A stretch of 64,000 bases of DNA. Source: Hybos culiciformis. Lineage: Eukaryota > Arthropoda > Insecta > Diptera > Hybotidae. Below, in pieces: positions 24,801 to 35,988 of the stretch. The stretch is taken from contig OZ023273.1 in the NCBI GenBank assembly GCA_964007475.1, positions 149,588,444 through 149,652,443 on the forward strand, given 5' to 3'. The position numbers were made by a program, and so were the translations under genes. The number at the start of each line of letters is the position of its first letter. The first letter of the stretch is position 1. The notes under the pieces were generated by a model. That model was not told the origin of the DNA. It saw only the letters and a list, made by a program, of their open reading frames with translations, and ran no database searches.

Positions 24801-27800
24801 ATTTTTATCAAATATCGAATGAAAGCATAATTTTTATTCGCAGAATTAAATTCACTGTTTCATCGGTTCAAGTTCAATTTTTAAATTAAATTGAATAATG
24901 GAAAATAGCATTCCTATCGAATTTTTTATTCAAGTTCATTGCCTTTTAGAATAAATTTGTTAATCGTTTTTGTTTTGCAGTAAAATTTTTGATTGAGTTG
25001 TTTAAAAATAATATAAATATATTTTTGTTTATTTTTTAATATAATAGATAAGTTGAATATCAAAAACATTTTTAAATTAAAATAATAATTATTGCAAAGA
25101 ATTTTAATTAGCTTTAATAGGACAAGAACGACGATACATACCTCTTCCCAAAATAAACGAAATTATTTTTTTTTTTCCTAATACGATACCTACTTTTTGA
25201 ACAGCTGAAAAGATAAAAATATTATAGTAAAGATGTCTTAATTGCCGTCCTACATAGTCGCTAGAATAAAAATTCTTAAGATACGGAAATTAATGAAATT
25301 AATTAATAATTCAAAATATGTACATACAAATATATATATAAAGGACATACCTATATCCAATTTCAAAAGTTATCTCAATTAACATTAATTGATGAGTAGG
25401 TACATTATGTATCTATATAGTCAAATTGATGAAAATAATTAATAAATTATAGGTAGGTATATTTTTTTTTATTTTTTCCAAATTTCTTAATTTAGATTTT
25501 TTTTGTTAGTATTTTTTGTCATCGTTTTTTTGTTATACTATTTGTTATACTATTGCTGAACTCACAATCATAACGAAATCATACTTGCAGTACTGCATAC
25601 CTATACTTATTGTAGTTAATTCAGTGATATAGAATCGAAGTCGAAATAGAATTGTCAGAAAATAAAATTTTCTAAAGTCTGTCTATCACTTCACACTGAA
25701 AGCCTAAGAGAATAATTGTTGCTGTAAAAAAAATTATCTAACTTCTTACTACATACTTAGGTACATTTGTATCTATCTATTAATTATTATCCAAAGTTTA
25801 AATGCAAAAAAACGTACCTACTTAAGAAAGAATATACATACCAACTTATTCATATAATTTCTTATAAAAATTTAGTTCATTCAAAAACAAAATAGTAGAG
25901 ATCTAATAGTGTTTAACTAGAATAGAATGTATGGTCTTATGTACTATCGTCATCGAATATATACAAAATCTAAAAAAATACAACATGTAAATAAAAAAAA
26001 TTACGTACCTATCTACTATTTAATCTGCGTTTTAAGTAAAAATCATGCCTATTTGTTCTTAATTAAATTTTTTATAAAATTTAGTTTTGCAATTTTTGTT
26101 AATTTGAAAAATTAAAACAAAATTCTTCTCTTCTTTTTAAAATTTTTATTCTAAAAAATTCTATAAAATTTGACTTAATACAAAATTATTGCTAGAATAA
26201 TTCTATATACATAATTCTATTTGCACACAAAATATAGTAGATTCACGTCACATGCAAAATAAATAAAATTTTATATGCAATGTACTACTACTAACAATAT
26301 AATAACAAACAATAACAAAAACTTGTTTTTTTTCATCTGACTGAGTGTTTTTTTCATGGGTAATTTTTTATTTAATTCATATTTACAGCTCACAGAAATT
26401 TATAACAAAAATTAATATAAATGTTTTACACAAAATCTCAAATATTTGTACTTGCGCAGAGGCAATATCGTAACCAATGAGGTCTTACCGAGGTGCGATT
26501 ATTGCTAGTTGAAAACTTTAACCAATACCCCGCCAAGACCACGTGAAATATCGTGGGCTACGGCAATTTTTGCAAGCCCGAGAGGGCTAATAAATTATCC
26601 AAAATAAATAAAAAGCCAAAAAATAGTAGAAATGTAGTTGAGGTTTTTTGGAACGAAAAGAAATGTATAAATGTTAAAATATGAAAAAGGAATTTTCTTT
26701 TATCATAAATAAATTCATTTTCTGTGACGCTGAAAACTATTTAAATATATGGGATTAACCAGCTTTAACTCTAACCATTTTTATGTTTTCATTTTAGTTC
26801 TATTTCTGTATTGGGCACCAATGGCTTTCGATTATTCTCATTGCAAGGAATTGATAAAATCGAAGAAATTTTTTCCAAGGACAATGAAAGTGATATTAAA
26901 ATTGTTGAACGATTGTTCAATTCAAGCCTAGTAGTGATTGTTACCAAATCGAAGGCAAATTCATTGAAAATGCTGCATTTTAAAAAGAAACAAGATATTT
27001 GTAATTGTGTTTATCCGTCTGATATTTTAACTATTCGAATGAATCGTACTCGTTTGGTTGTATGTTTGCTAGAGTCAGTTCATATTCATGACATACGAGA
27101 TATGAAAATTTTGCATTCTATTGAAAATTTGCCGGCAAATCATTTAGGCTTATGTTCATTGTCATTAAATTCACAATTGGCCTATCCAACTGGACATGGG
27201 GAATTGAAAATTTTTAATACCAGTAATCTGAAAGAGGGCTTAACGATTAAAGCACATGAAACTTCTTTATCCGCTATAACGTTATCATCAAATGGCATCT
27301 TGCTAGCAACCGCCTCCGAATTAGGAACAGTTATTCGTGTATTTTGTGTTAAAAACGGTCAAAAAGTATGCGAATTCCGACGAGGGACACGATGTGTACA
27401 AATTGAGTCATTGGTGTTTAGTTCAAATGCTGATTATGTTTGTGCCAGTTCTAATAAAGAAACTATACATATTTTTAGAGTAGATCAAAAATTAGTTGAA
27501 GAAACCGAAAGACGGCGCATACTTGTAGAAGCGAAAAGTTAGTTTTCAAAATTCAAACTAAATTAAACTTATTAAAATGGTCAAACGCTTTTATTTTTGT
27601 TTTTAATTTATTTTTAGAGGAAATTCAATCATCATTAGAAGATCTCTCACAAAACCCAGAAGAAAGTTGGTCGGGTTATTTAACGAAAGCAGTCACGACT
27701 TATTTCCCAGATGTTTTTAATCAAGACAGAGCCTTTTCTATGGCTCAACTTCAACAGGCAGGATTAAAACATATTTGTGCCTTGGTCAAAATTCAAAAAC

Positions 27801-28438
27801 AACTTAAATTATTAGTTGGTTGTGAAGATGGTTTTCTCTATATTTATGATTTTAATGAAAATGGTGGAAATTGTAAATTATTGTGTGTTCATGATTTAAG
27901 AAATCCATTAGAAGATGTAATAGAGTTGAATTTAAATGAAAATAATAGTAATGCTTTAAATATAAGTTCGCAAACTGTAACAACAGAATCGCCAAAGATT
28001 AATCCAAAATTTTTAGATAGAAATGAAATATCTTATGCAGGCATATTAAAAGGAGCATCTAATCCCAACCCCGATAAAATGACAGGTATAAATTAAAATT
28101 ATTACCAAACGTAGAAAGCTAAAATTTATTCTACATTTTAAAAATATACATTATACCTATATCATAATAATCTAAAGAAAAATTTCATGTGTGTCGATAT
28201 ATCAGAATTTCAACTCGATTTATTTTGTGATTTAAGACGTTTAATTCACTTACACTTTTGGTTTGTTTAATTTAATATCATCCCATACTTTTAAATTACA
28301 ACTAAAAATCAACATAAATTTTTATTTCCAGCAGAATCGGAAAAATATAGAAAGCTTTGTGATGCCATTGAAACTCCTGACAAAATATTGTTAGATGATT
28401 TGCAATTTCCGCCCGTAGAGGCTGTAGTAAAAAATTGA
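15843..28438 (+). CDS. Atg18: Atg18 / WIPI beta-propeller autophagy protein, four exons with a giant first intron
   Basis: Exons 15843-15874, 26798-27537, 27618-28085 and 28332-28438 join in frame to 448 residues; WIPI1/2 proteins are about 440-450. Exon 1 is only 32 nt (MFKMNFNQDFT...). It supplies the conserved NFNQD start of WIPI propellers and completes the codon opening exon 2, which continues SISVLGTNGFRLFSL. Exon 2 carries most blades, including the MNRTRLVVCLLESVHIHDIRD block and the FRRG motif (residues about 204-207) that binds PI3P and PI(3,5)P2. Exon 3 has the WSGYL...YFP loop and the last blade (LLVGCEDGFLYIYDF). Exon 4 has a CAGCAG tandem acceptor, so one Ala may be alternatively spliced. 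The protein is recruited to PI3P on phagophores in autophagosome formation. Intron 1 is 10,923 nt and carries the U4 snRNA gene and several transposons. The exon 1 assignment is an inference from motif and phase, but strong. An AATAAA occurs near 28531. Confidence 0.92.
17051..17710 (+). mobile_element. Non-autonomous hAT transposon with transposase remnant
   Basis: The 660-bp element is flanked by perfect 8-bp direct repeats ACTTAGTC (17043-17050 and 17711-17718). Its ends are CAGCGATGGCA and TGCCATCCCTC, inverted repeats with two mismatches fitting the hAT CAGxGxTGGCA pattern. Near the left end is the perfect palindrome GGCACGCGTGCC, and GGCACG motifs recur near both ends, as expected for subterminal transposase sites. 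Inside, 17296-17487 encodes FSSTYSCESLFSVLNHVLS and RNRLTEEDSA, the conserved C-terminal dimerisation region of hAT transposases of the ZBED/Buster kind. The rest of the transposase is missing, so this is an internally deleted copy. It lies in Atg18 intron 1. Confidence 0.92.
17296..17487 (+). pseudogene. hAT transposase C-terminal fragment
   Basis: This 63-codon open frame matches the hAT-family dimerisation domain, including the STYSCESLFS signature and an ending typical of these transposases. No DDE catalytic region or BED finger is present in the element, so it cannot encode an active enzyme. It sits entirely inside the 17051-17710 element. Confidence 0.85.
18790..18845 (+). repeat. Possible tRNA-derived SINE remnant
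   Basis: TGGTGTAGTGG (18798-18808) followed by TTATCGTTATCCTAATGCG resembles the A-box and anticodon arm of a tRNA, as in tRNA-derived SINE heads. No good B-box follows and no cloverleaf closes, so this is at most a decayed fragment. Confidence 0.3.
19686..20144. mobile_element. hAT-like MITE
   Basis: The 459-bp element has ends CAGGGATGCCAACT and, on the reverse strand of the right end, CAGGGTTGTCAACT, with two mismatches in 14 bases. It is flanked by perfect 8-bp duplications GTGTAGGT (19678-19685 and 20145-20152), the hAT signature. Subterminal CTCCAG/CTGGAG motifs recur at both ends. The interior is AT-rich with no coding capacity. It lies in Atg18 intron 1. Confidence 0.92.
22223..22927 (-). 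pseudogene. Coding-like segments of an unidentified minus-strand gene or relic
   Basis: Three consecutive minus-strand stretches are open and less AT-rich, each next to splice-like signals. Segment 22843-22927 follows a TTTTCAATTTAG acceptor and ends at a GTATTA donor; it reads either CKSCNECHHCAK or VKAVMNATIVLSQQDLF depending on phase. Segment 22483-22718 contains LVTLYDCRVQMKLC and DMFEIKYIEIGIENS. Segment 22223-22472 contains KTYFSFSYKSNLS and FGFESIKGFSDRIYVDW. I could not join them without stops, so a decayed gene nested in the Atg18 intron is likeliest. The family is not recognised. Confidence 0.3.
23461..23781. mobile_element. CTAG-bounded inverted-repeat element with internal motif array
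   Basis: The 321-bp unit begins CTAGTTTACATG and ends with the exact inverse CATGTAAACTAG. Inside, ATGTAAAC occurs three further times, and variants of GGTTCAACTACGG, CAACCACA and GTTAACC are repeated in both orientations. The whole segment looks like an array of short binding-site-like motifs. If the terminal CTAG is the target duplication, the true termini are TTTACATG. No coding capacity is present. The superfamily is not identified; it lies in Atg18 intron 1. Confidence 0.75.
24000..24270. repeat. Less AT-rich insertion, possible retroelement tail
   Basis: The segment is compositionally distinct from its surroundings. On the minus strand it contains peptide-like text including FPRARLTARIWKN with frequent stops. 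This resembles the degraded 3' end of a non-LTR retrotransposon, but no diagnostic motif or terminal repeat is visible. Confidence 0.25.
26449..26589 (+). ncRNA. U4: U4 spliceosomal snRNA
   Basis: The sequence follows U4 throughout. The 5' stem II region and 5' stem-loop are GCGCAGAGGCAATATCGTAA, CCAATGAGGT, CCGAGGTGCGATTATTGCTA and TTGAAAACTTT. The central domain contains CCAATACCCCGCC and TGAAATATCGTGGG. The Sm site is AATTTTTG at about 26564-26571. It is followed by a closing hairpin AGCCC-GAGA-GGGCT, giving a length near 140 nt. U4 pairs with U6 and chaperones it into the tri-snRNP. All pairing regions look intact, so this is probably a functional copy rather than a pseudogene. It lies on the same strand as Atg18, about 210 nt upstream of Atg18 exon 2. 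An snRNA proximal element is expected about 60 nt upstream, near CAGCTCACAGAAATTTATAA, but I cannot prove it. Exact ends are uncertain by a few bases. Confidence 0.94.
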
Positions 28439-30433
28439 CAAAAAATAAAAAAATCCTAGATTAAGTTCTTGTTAGATTTTACATAAAAATTTCAAAACAT
28501 TCTTTCGTTAATTTTACCAAAAAGGATGAAACAATAAATATGTATGACACAATAGGACCATTGCAAAAAAATGACAAAATTAATTACCATAATCATGATT
28601 GAGCTGCCCATATAATCTAATCAATGCATCAACTTAATTTTGAATTGCGTTTTATTTGACCCTTATTTGATAGTAAAACATATTAAATTGTAACTTGTAT
28701 TTATTGCTTTTTTTTCAAGTAAATTGTTTTTCTTAAATTTTAATGTAACTAATATAAGTATATTTTTAACCGTCATATGATGATATCAAGTGTTAATTAA
28801 AGAAATTTATAAAAGTAAATCAAACAAACTGTGGGCACGAACTAAAAATGCTAATAAATTTTTTTGTCAGTTATTATAATATCTGATTGAATTAACACTA
28901 ACCGTAATTATGTGTTTAAGTAATTATTTGGAAGTTTTGCCACAGCAAGTATATCATAATGTATGTATTTTTTTAATTTTAGTCCTCTAAGGATTGATAT
29001 TATTTTAGTTTGTGATCACAAAATTATGTAAAATCTCAACAAGTTATTAAGAAAATAAATTACATGTATTTATTATTTATTTAAGTATAGTTAGTAAAAT
29101 ATATTTGAATAAGTAACCTTTTTTTTCTTACTTAATTTATAATTTGAAAGGTAGAAGTTAAACTACTCCATTTCCTAATAATAATTTTAAGAAGATAATG
29201 TTATTATCTATAAATTTTTATAAATTTTTAAAAAACTAAATTTTCTTTCTATTCATCTAGTTCTAGTTAGATTTTTACGAGCGATTGGCGTTGTATATAA
29301 AAAACAATTATTTCCATTTTTTAAATTATTGTTTATTCATAGAATTTATTTTGACTAGGAAACTGCACAAAAAAGATTACTTCAATTACAAATTTTTATT
29401 CATTAGTAAATGCATGTTAAGAAACTTCTAGTTTTGTATACCTATCACAAAAATGTAAATTTTTTTTTTAAAGTAATGATAATATTTAGTTAATATTACT
29501 TGCATAATATTAATGATTTAATTTTTTTACCCAAATAAATCAATAATTTTCTTTTTATGTTTGAAGAATGAATTTTATTATATTTCGAAAATCATCAAAT
29601 GTATTTAAAGAAAAAATTGTTGCCAATAATCAATTCACGTCTTTTGCCCAAAATAAATTCTAATAAATTTTTCCACACAAATGTTCAAAATATTTTTAGT
29701 TGAGGAATAATTGATTTAAATTAAATTAACATTAGAAGTATTTAAAATAAAATTAGATGTAGTTATGGCAAATAACAATTTCTTTGTTTTTTAATTTCAA
29801 AAAATGTATTTTTGTTTATTAAAAAGATGAAGTTAATATGTATCACTAAAACTAATCTTGTAAAATATTAAAAATGAAAAGCAGAAAAAAATATATCAGG
29901 TTTATAACCTCTTAAACCAACCATTTTAATTTTTATTTATTTTTCGACGTAATTATTTACAGAGCTCTTTGATTTTTAGCAGTTTCCCACCAAAAATGAA
30001 AAAACGAACCACGAGTTTTCACTTTCAGCCTGCCTGTCTGTCTCCCCCTAAAGTACTTATAATTAATAAACAAATTGACCTATTTCGATCGTATTCGTTC
30101 CAAAGTATGCTAAGTTGGTAAGCCAACGCATGAAATTCTTCGGGTGGGAACAACAAAGTTATAGCTCTCAACCGATTGACTGATTGATTAGAATTGTTAC
30201 ATAGTGGACACAAAATAATAACTTTAAGCTCAATTTATTAATTCGAGTATTTATTTTTTAAATTTGCGGAAAAAAATTGTTTTCGACTTTCTTAGTATTA
30301 CCATATTTTATATTTAAAAGTGTGGTGTAAAATAAAAAAAAAATGTCAAACATTTCAAATTACATTAATTTTTTTTTTTTTTCTTTTAAATTTTAATTCT
30401 ATTATCTTATTCATGTATCATTTTAAGATGTCA
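28439..30433. other. Intergenic region between convergent Atg18 and ZAD zinc-finger genes
   Basis: AT-rich sequence holding the Atg18 3' untranslated region (AATAAA near 28531) and presumably that of the minus-strand zinc-finger gene. A compositionally distinct patch lies at 29995-30200. No other gene is seen. Confidence 0.55.
29995..30200. repeat. Probable interspersed repeat fragment
   Basis: The patch is richer in GC than its flanks and has a CTGCCTGTCTGTCTCCCCC stretch and the phrase AACTTTGTTGTTCCCACCCG on the minus strand, the kind of text seen in insect interspersed repeats. The 62-codon minus-strand open frame across it (30025-30213) has no recognisable domain. No terminal repeats were found. 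Confidence 0.3.
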
Positions 30434-33400
30434 TTACGTTTTCGTTGTTATATGTGAAACTTTTAAGTTTTCATTTTTCTGAATCATTGCCTCCAATTGT
30501 TTCAAAGTGGGTATAGATATTACTTGTTGTGGTAAGCCTTTAGCTTGTAATTCAGCAAATTCAATTGGATGAGATGTTCTTTCATGTTTCGTACAATTCG
30601 ATTTACTTGAATAAGACTCCGAGCAAAATGTACATTGATATGGTTTTAAACTAGTATGAATTATCATCATATGTGACTTCAGATTTTTACTCCGGTAAAA
30701 TAATTTACCACAAAAATTACATTCAAATTTTTTTTCACTTGAATGTACTACCTAAAAAAAAAACTAGAAGATTATTTAAGGTATAAATTTAAAATTTAAT
30801 ATGTCTTTATGGATTTGTGCAGGATTGACGTAGTTTTGGATAACGTAAATCGGACGAAAACCAGAATTTTAAAAAACGTTAAACAACTTACCATATGCCT
30901 TTGAAGTGTTAGAGAATTCTTGAGAACAGCATTACATATTTTACAAGGATATTTTTCCTCAGAATGAACGTTCCTGTGTCTCTACAAAATATTTTCAAAT
31001 AATTAAAAAGATAACATTCCATAAAAATATCATTTTTACTTTCAATGCATGTTTATATTTGAATCCTTTTTGACAAACTTCACATTTGTAAGAATCTTCT
31101 TTGTGAGTTGCAATGTGCAAATCAAAATTTGCTAAGGAAGTAAGTAAAAAGTAAATTAGTTGTTTTTATTTTAATAACATTGATATATAACAGGTCTGAT
31201 TAAGGTTATTGAGAGGTGTTAAGTATTTAATTTCCTATTGTGAATTTTAGTGTGCATTAAAAAGTTACTAAATTAGAAAAGAATGCTTACGATATTTACA
31301 TATTGTAATAAAAAAACAGCAGAAGAGCTTAAATAAAAATGAAAGCACTTTTTCAAATGGAAATCGTGAACAAGATATTAGATACGCTTTTATTTATTTG
31401 ATGTTTAGTCACATTTTGTGTTGTTGGTGACGAAGCTATCTTTTAGGAAATATGAACATAGTCGGATGCTTAAGAACATAATAATGAATAAATTAATTTT
31501 TGAAAAATAATTAAATAATCAAATAATTAATTAATTCATTAAGTAATTAATTAAATAATTAAATAAAGCTTAGATAGCAACACCGCGAAGCCAGAACATA
31601 CACGAAGAAATGCCGCAAGGTGGTGCCGTGTATATTCAAATTGGCAGTAAAGAAGGTTAGGGTTTTAGTCGGCCAAAGTAGTTTTGGGAGTCCGACACAT
31701 TGTGCGTAAACGCATTTCCCCCCTTCAAAAAAAAATAAAAAAATTTTTGAAAATAAAAATATTAAATAAATGATCATTTTTGATATTTACTTTTGTTTGA
31801 ATATCCTTTTCCACAATTTTCACATATAAATTCCTTTTCATCTTGATGAATATCTCTAATATGATATCTCAATGTTGAAGGTGTAGTGAATTTTTTTCCA
31901 CAGAGATTACAACCATATAGTTCTCTATCTTTCAATGGAATGTGTGTTTGTTCATGAGCTTTCAAATGACTTATCGATTTAAGCACTTTTCCTGAAAAAT
32001 ATTAGAAATTTACTTATTACTGTTAAGTGAAATGCGAGTTGAGTTTTAATTGAGTTGAAATTTTCTAATATGTGTATTAGAATGTTTCTTATTATTATTT
32101 GGACAATCCTAATACTAAAACATATCGTATTAATATGATTCAATAGAATAGAGGAATTAAAAATATAAAACATACATACAATTTAATTAAATTACATTTA
32201 AATGTAGTACTACATATTTTAAAATGAAATTCATTTAGTGGATTTTTCTTCCTATTAGCAAAGAAAAAAAAAATTGCTTGTTTCCAAGCTTACATTTAAC
32301 ATTTTTATTTTCGGAAGTTGACAGAAAATGTTAAATAAAAAATCATACCGCATAATTTACAGGCTGCATTGCGCGAATGATTTAATTCCATGTGAGCTTT
32401 TAATTCTTCGTAACTGGAAAATTTTTCTTTACATGTTCGACAAGTATTAAAATGGATCGCTTCTGTATGCTCCTTTATTTGCCAGGGTGACGTGTAACGC
32501 TTATCACAATATTCGCAATTATAATAAATTTTTTTATCAGATGGTAAATGTTTATTTGCGTGAATTATTAATTTTTTCTTACTATCACATAATTTCAAAC
32601 ATATTAGACATGTTCTATTATTAACTTTGTGTTCCACTTTCTTGTGTAAGACATAAGATTCTACACTTTGAAATATTTCATTACAAAATTCACAAATTTT
32701 AGGCAGCATATCTTTCTTTCGTATAGTTTTATGCTTTGAATTTTTCACATTATTCAATGAATTTTTATTTCTAATTTTATTTCCATTCTCTAAGTTATTA
32801 TTATTATTTTCACTTATAATATTCTTAGAAGTTCCTAATAATTTGCTTTTTTTTCTTGTAATTCTATTTTTCTTATTATTTTCGGTACATTGGACTTCTG
32901 TTTTGATAATTTGATGGGCTATCGAATTTTCGAGATTAATTTTACCGTCTATTCTTTTATAATTTTTATGTGTATTATTATGTTGTGAATCGAAAATTGG
33001 TTTCATTCTCGATTCAACTTTATTTTCAAAAATGTTGTATTTTTCTTGAACTTCCTCCAAATTAATTTTAACATTGTAGTTTGCATTCGTTTCTAATTCT
33101 GAAAACATTTTTTGTATCCTTTCAACTTTTTTTGAATACTTAAAAATTGAATCCATGAAATCAAGGCAATTTTCACAAATTTTATAGTCTAGGATGGATA
33201 GCTAAAATAGAAGAATATGTATATTTTCAGATTCCAAATTAATTTTTGATAAATAATTTATTATTATATATTAAATTTAAATTTTAAAAGAAAATTAAGT
33301 ACATGGGCTCATTGGAAATGGTAAGGCTAATCCCAAACTAGGTAGGTATATTCGTAATCGACATAATTTGATTTCAAAGTTTCGTAATAAATTTGTCTCC

Positions 33401-33887
33401 GGCATTTCGTAAATTTTTTTGTTTACGACTTACGTTTATGCTAATGAAAGAACAGCTCACTTATTACTTAAAATTTCGAGTATAATTATAAAAGAAAACA
33501 AATATAACGAGGTAAAGATCATTCCAAAGTCATTATGAGATAATAGATAGTTACCTACCTGAATCTAGGTAGGTATACCTGCCTACTTGTTCGGACATCC
33601 TATTCTATGTAAATTTCATTCGAGTGTAAAATGCATGTTAGTTACAGTTGTAAAATACCTAGATTACCTACCTACTGTTCATATGGGGTAAAGAATAACT
33701 ATGATCTACATAAAATGATTAGGTACCTAGATGCCTGATTTAATTGTTTAATTCACATTATCACGTTACCTACCTCAACTTTGAAAAATGTTTCCATAAT
33801 TTTCAATAAATTTAATTTAATTTCATTTGTTGTGCCTCCATCAACACCACATAATCGGCACCAATTTGTCCACTCAAGTGAAGGCAT
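30434..33887 (-). CDS. ZAD-type C2H2 zinc-finger protein, eleven fingers, six exons
   Basis: Minus-strand exons 33774-33887, 32349-33201, 31791-31991, 31040-31131, 30892-30981 and 30434-30751 join in frame to 555 residues. The N-terminus is a zinc-finger-associated domain (ZAD): its zinc ligands are C10-x2-C13 in WCRLCG and C47-x2-C50 in ICENC, split across exons 1-2. A Lys/Asn-rich linker follows, then eleven C2H2 fingers beginning with CEFCNEIF and ending with CTFCSESYSS. Fingers 5, 7, 8 and 9 are split by introns whose phases restore perfect C2H2 spacing, which strongly supports the joins. ZAD proteins dimerise through this domain and bind DNA as transcription or chromatin-architecture factors; the family is greatly expanded in insects. 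I cannot assign a named orthologue. The start MPSLEWTNW is the first ATG ahead of the ZAD. Confidence 0.93.
31565..31730. repeat. GC-richer insertion in zinc-finger gene intron
   Basis: This lies within the 31132-31790 intron and is compositionally foreign, with GCCGCAAGGTGGTGCCGTG, TTTTAGTCGGCC and GCGTAAACGC. Next to it is a run of ATTAATTA low complexity. It is likely a decayed transposon fragment; no termini or coding domain are visible. Confidence 0.3.
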
Positions 33888-34853
33888 TTGGTTATTAAGT
33901 ATTTATTAAGACAAAGAACATAAATACAATAGGTACAAAATGTACCTACCGAATACAGCTAGTCTTCTAGGCTTGTTCAGTATAAACCAAATAGGTGTTG
34001 TAAAGGCAAAGCCAAGTATATTATATACCTCACCTCGTCTATGGTTATGGTCTAATCGGTCTAATCCAACTAGTTTTGTCAATAAATAGCTACACTTATT
34101 TGAGTTGGTGCAATTTTTGTTTAATAGGTTAACCGGTGAAAGCTTCGAGTGTGAATGTGGATCATACTCGTAGCTTGTATCTACTCGTATCGTATCGTAA
34201 ATTCGTAAATCAACTTAATTATTGTTTATTTTAAAAAATTTTTTTTCAATTTCATTCAAAAGGAAATCTGATTTTGTTTTTAATTTAAATGTCATTAAGG
34301 TAAATCAAAAATTAAGTTTAAGTCGTTAGCTTAGCTGGCTAAAATTTGACGGCTGAAAATTCAACTATTATTTTGAACCGACTAGGAAATTGTTTCTGGA
34401 CAACGAGTTGTTCTTGGATATTTCCTAGATTATTGAAATATTTTCATAATTACAATTACACAATTTTTTTCGGATTATCCGCCAGATTAGCTTCTGAACT
34501 AGCTAGTTTAGGAACTTTTTGCTCATTTAGTTCCTTGGATTAGCTGTAGTGAATAAAAATGCCATAAAAAAATTGTTTTTAATATGCAAATGTATGCAAA
34601 CAACAACAATTCCCGTGCCATATGCAATATAAATCAAAAACTTATTAAACCTTTCGTGTTCACTGTTAATGACTCCACTTTGCCTTTCAGTTCATACCAT
34701 TATTTCATATTTATAACACTTGTTTACGGCGTATTAACTTCTTTTCGTTTATTTATCTCTGTCATAAACTACCCGCTTGAACAGTAATGTATGCAAGTTA
34801 ATTATATTAAATCAACGTGGTTCAAACGCCACGCCGTTGTTAAAATTACAATA

Positions 34854-35190
34854 GTGCTTCTCCCAGGATTTTTATTTTTCTTGAATAAAAATATTTTAAC
34901 ATAAAAAAATTTTGATAGTGTCAAAAAAATACAAATTCTCCGGAGAATAATTTTTTTGCTTTTTTTTATTATTTCTTTCAAGAGAAAAAATGTTTTAAAA
35001 ATTCAAAACAAAACATCTTTGATTTGACAGTAATGATGTTTTTTTGTACAGAATATTTTAATACATGCCTTGGGGCATGTATTAAAAAATTCAAATTGAA
35101 ATATTTTTGACATTAAATTACACTAACAAAATACATTAGGAATATTTTTATTCAGTATATTTTTATTCAGAAAAATCCTGGGAGAAGCAC
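34854..35190. mobile_element. TA-flanked MITE with long terminal inverted repeats
   Basis: The left end GTGCTTCTCCCAGGATTTTT and the right end, its exact reverse complement (AAAAATCCTGGGAGAAGCAC), form 20-bp perfect inverted repeats flanked by TA on both sides. The similarity continues inward through AATAAAAATATT motifs. An internal perfect 14-bp palindrome with a TTGG loop (35056-35087, around ACATGCC) is also present. TA flanks fit Tc1/mariner-type non-autonomous elements. There is no coding capacity. Confidence 0.9.
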
Positions 35191-35470
35191 TAATATGTTT
35201 TGATAGTTTTGGTACTTAATAAAATGAATAAAAATAAACACGAAGAAGCTGGTGTGTTTTTTTGAACGAACGACCGTATCCAAACTTTGACGCCGACAAG
35301 AAAATACGCCGAGCGCTGGTACGCATTGCGTCGCATTTTAATATTTTGTATATCATTTTTTTATGGTTACGGGCTGTCTACATTCGCACGTATTTATGAA
35401 TGTATTGTATTTTTTCTGTTTCATTTATTAGTTTTGTGTGTGCTCAATATGCCACTGGGTTAGATTTACA

Positions 35471-35673
35471 GCATGCGATTTTTATACATTTTTCCAAATT
35501 GTACCATTTTACTTGACTTAAATATCAAATTAATAAAAAAAAAACAAAATTTGTGAGAAATGTCAAAAAATACGCATGCTGAATAATTGTTCAAAATCAG
35601 CATGCGTATTTTGCTGCGATTTTGGATTTTGTATAAAGATACACGAATCCATTTAAAGAACAAAATCGCATGC
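35471..35673. repeat. Nested inverted repeats upstream of RanGAP
   Basis: An outer 12-bp inverted pair GCATGCGATTTT (35471-35482) and AAAATCGCATGC (35662-35673) encloses an inner perfect 16-bp pair, AAAATACGCATGCTGA (35567-35582) and its complement (35597-35612), with a 14-nt spacer. This could be a folded MITE or a cruciform-forming upstream region. It lies about 320 bp before the RanGAP start. Confidence 0.7.
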
Positions 35674-35988
35674 AGGAAAAATACGCTAGTCATATACATA
35701 TATAAATGCCTAGTCATATGCATATATATTTTTTTCTTTTTTTTAGCACGCCGATTAGTTAGCATCGCTTCGCCGAAGACAAAAACTTGTCGGCGTAGCA
35801 GTCTGCCGAGATCGACGCGAAATGAATCAAAAAATCAGAATTTCATATTTTATTTCATCAAAAATCTACTTTGTTTGTTTCCCAACGGATGTTTAATTTT
35901 TATTTTTGAGAAAACTTTAACTATAATTTAATAAAAATATAATTTTTGAGAAATTTAAATTTAAAAATTTATTCAGTAATAAAAAAAA

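Larger units (their letters stand above)
33888..35988. other. Divergent spacer between the ZAD gene and RanGAP
   Basis: About 2.1 kb containing a well-delimited MITE (34854-35190) and a CG-rich, palindrome-rich section (35250-35830) before the RanGAP start. Promoters of both genes should lie here. Open frames at 34346-34543 and 34584-34787 look fortuitous. Confidence 0.5.

Noticed and set aside
34346..34787. Two open frames in the ZAD-RanGAP spacer
   Set aside because: They show no domain, no good start context and no conservation clue.
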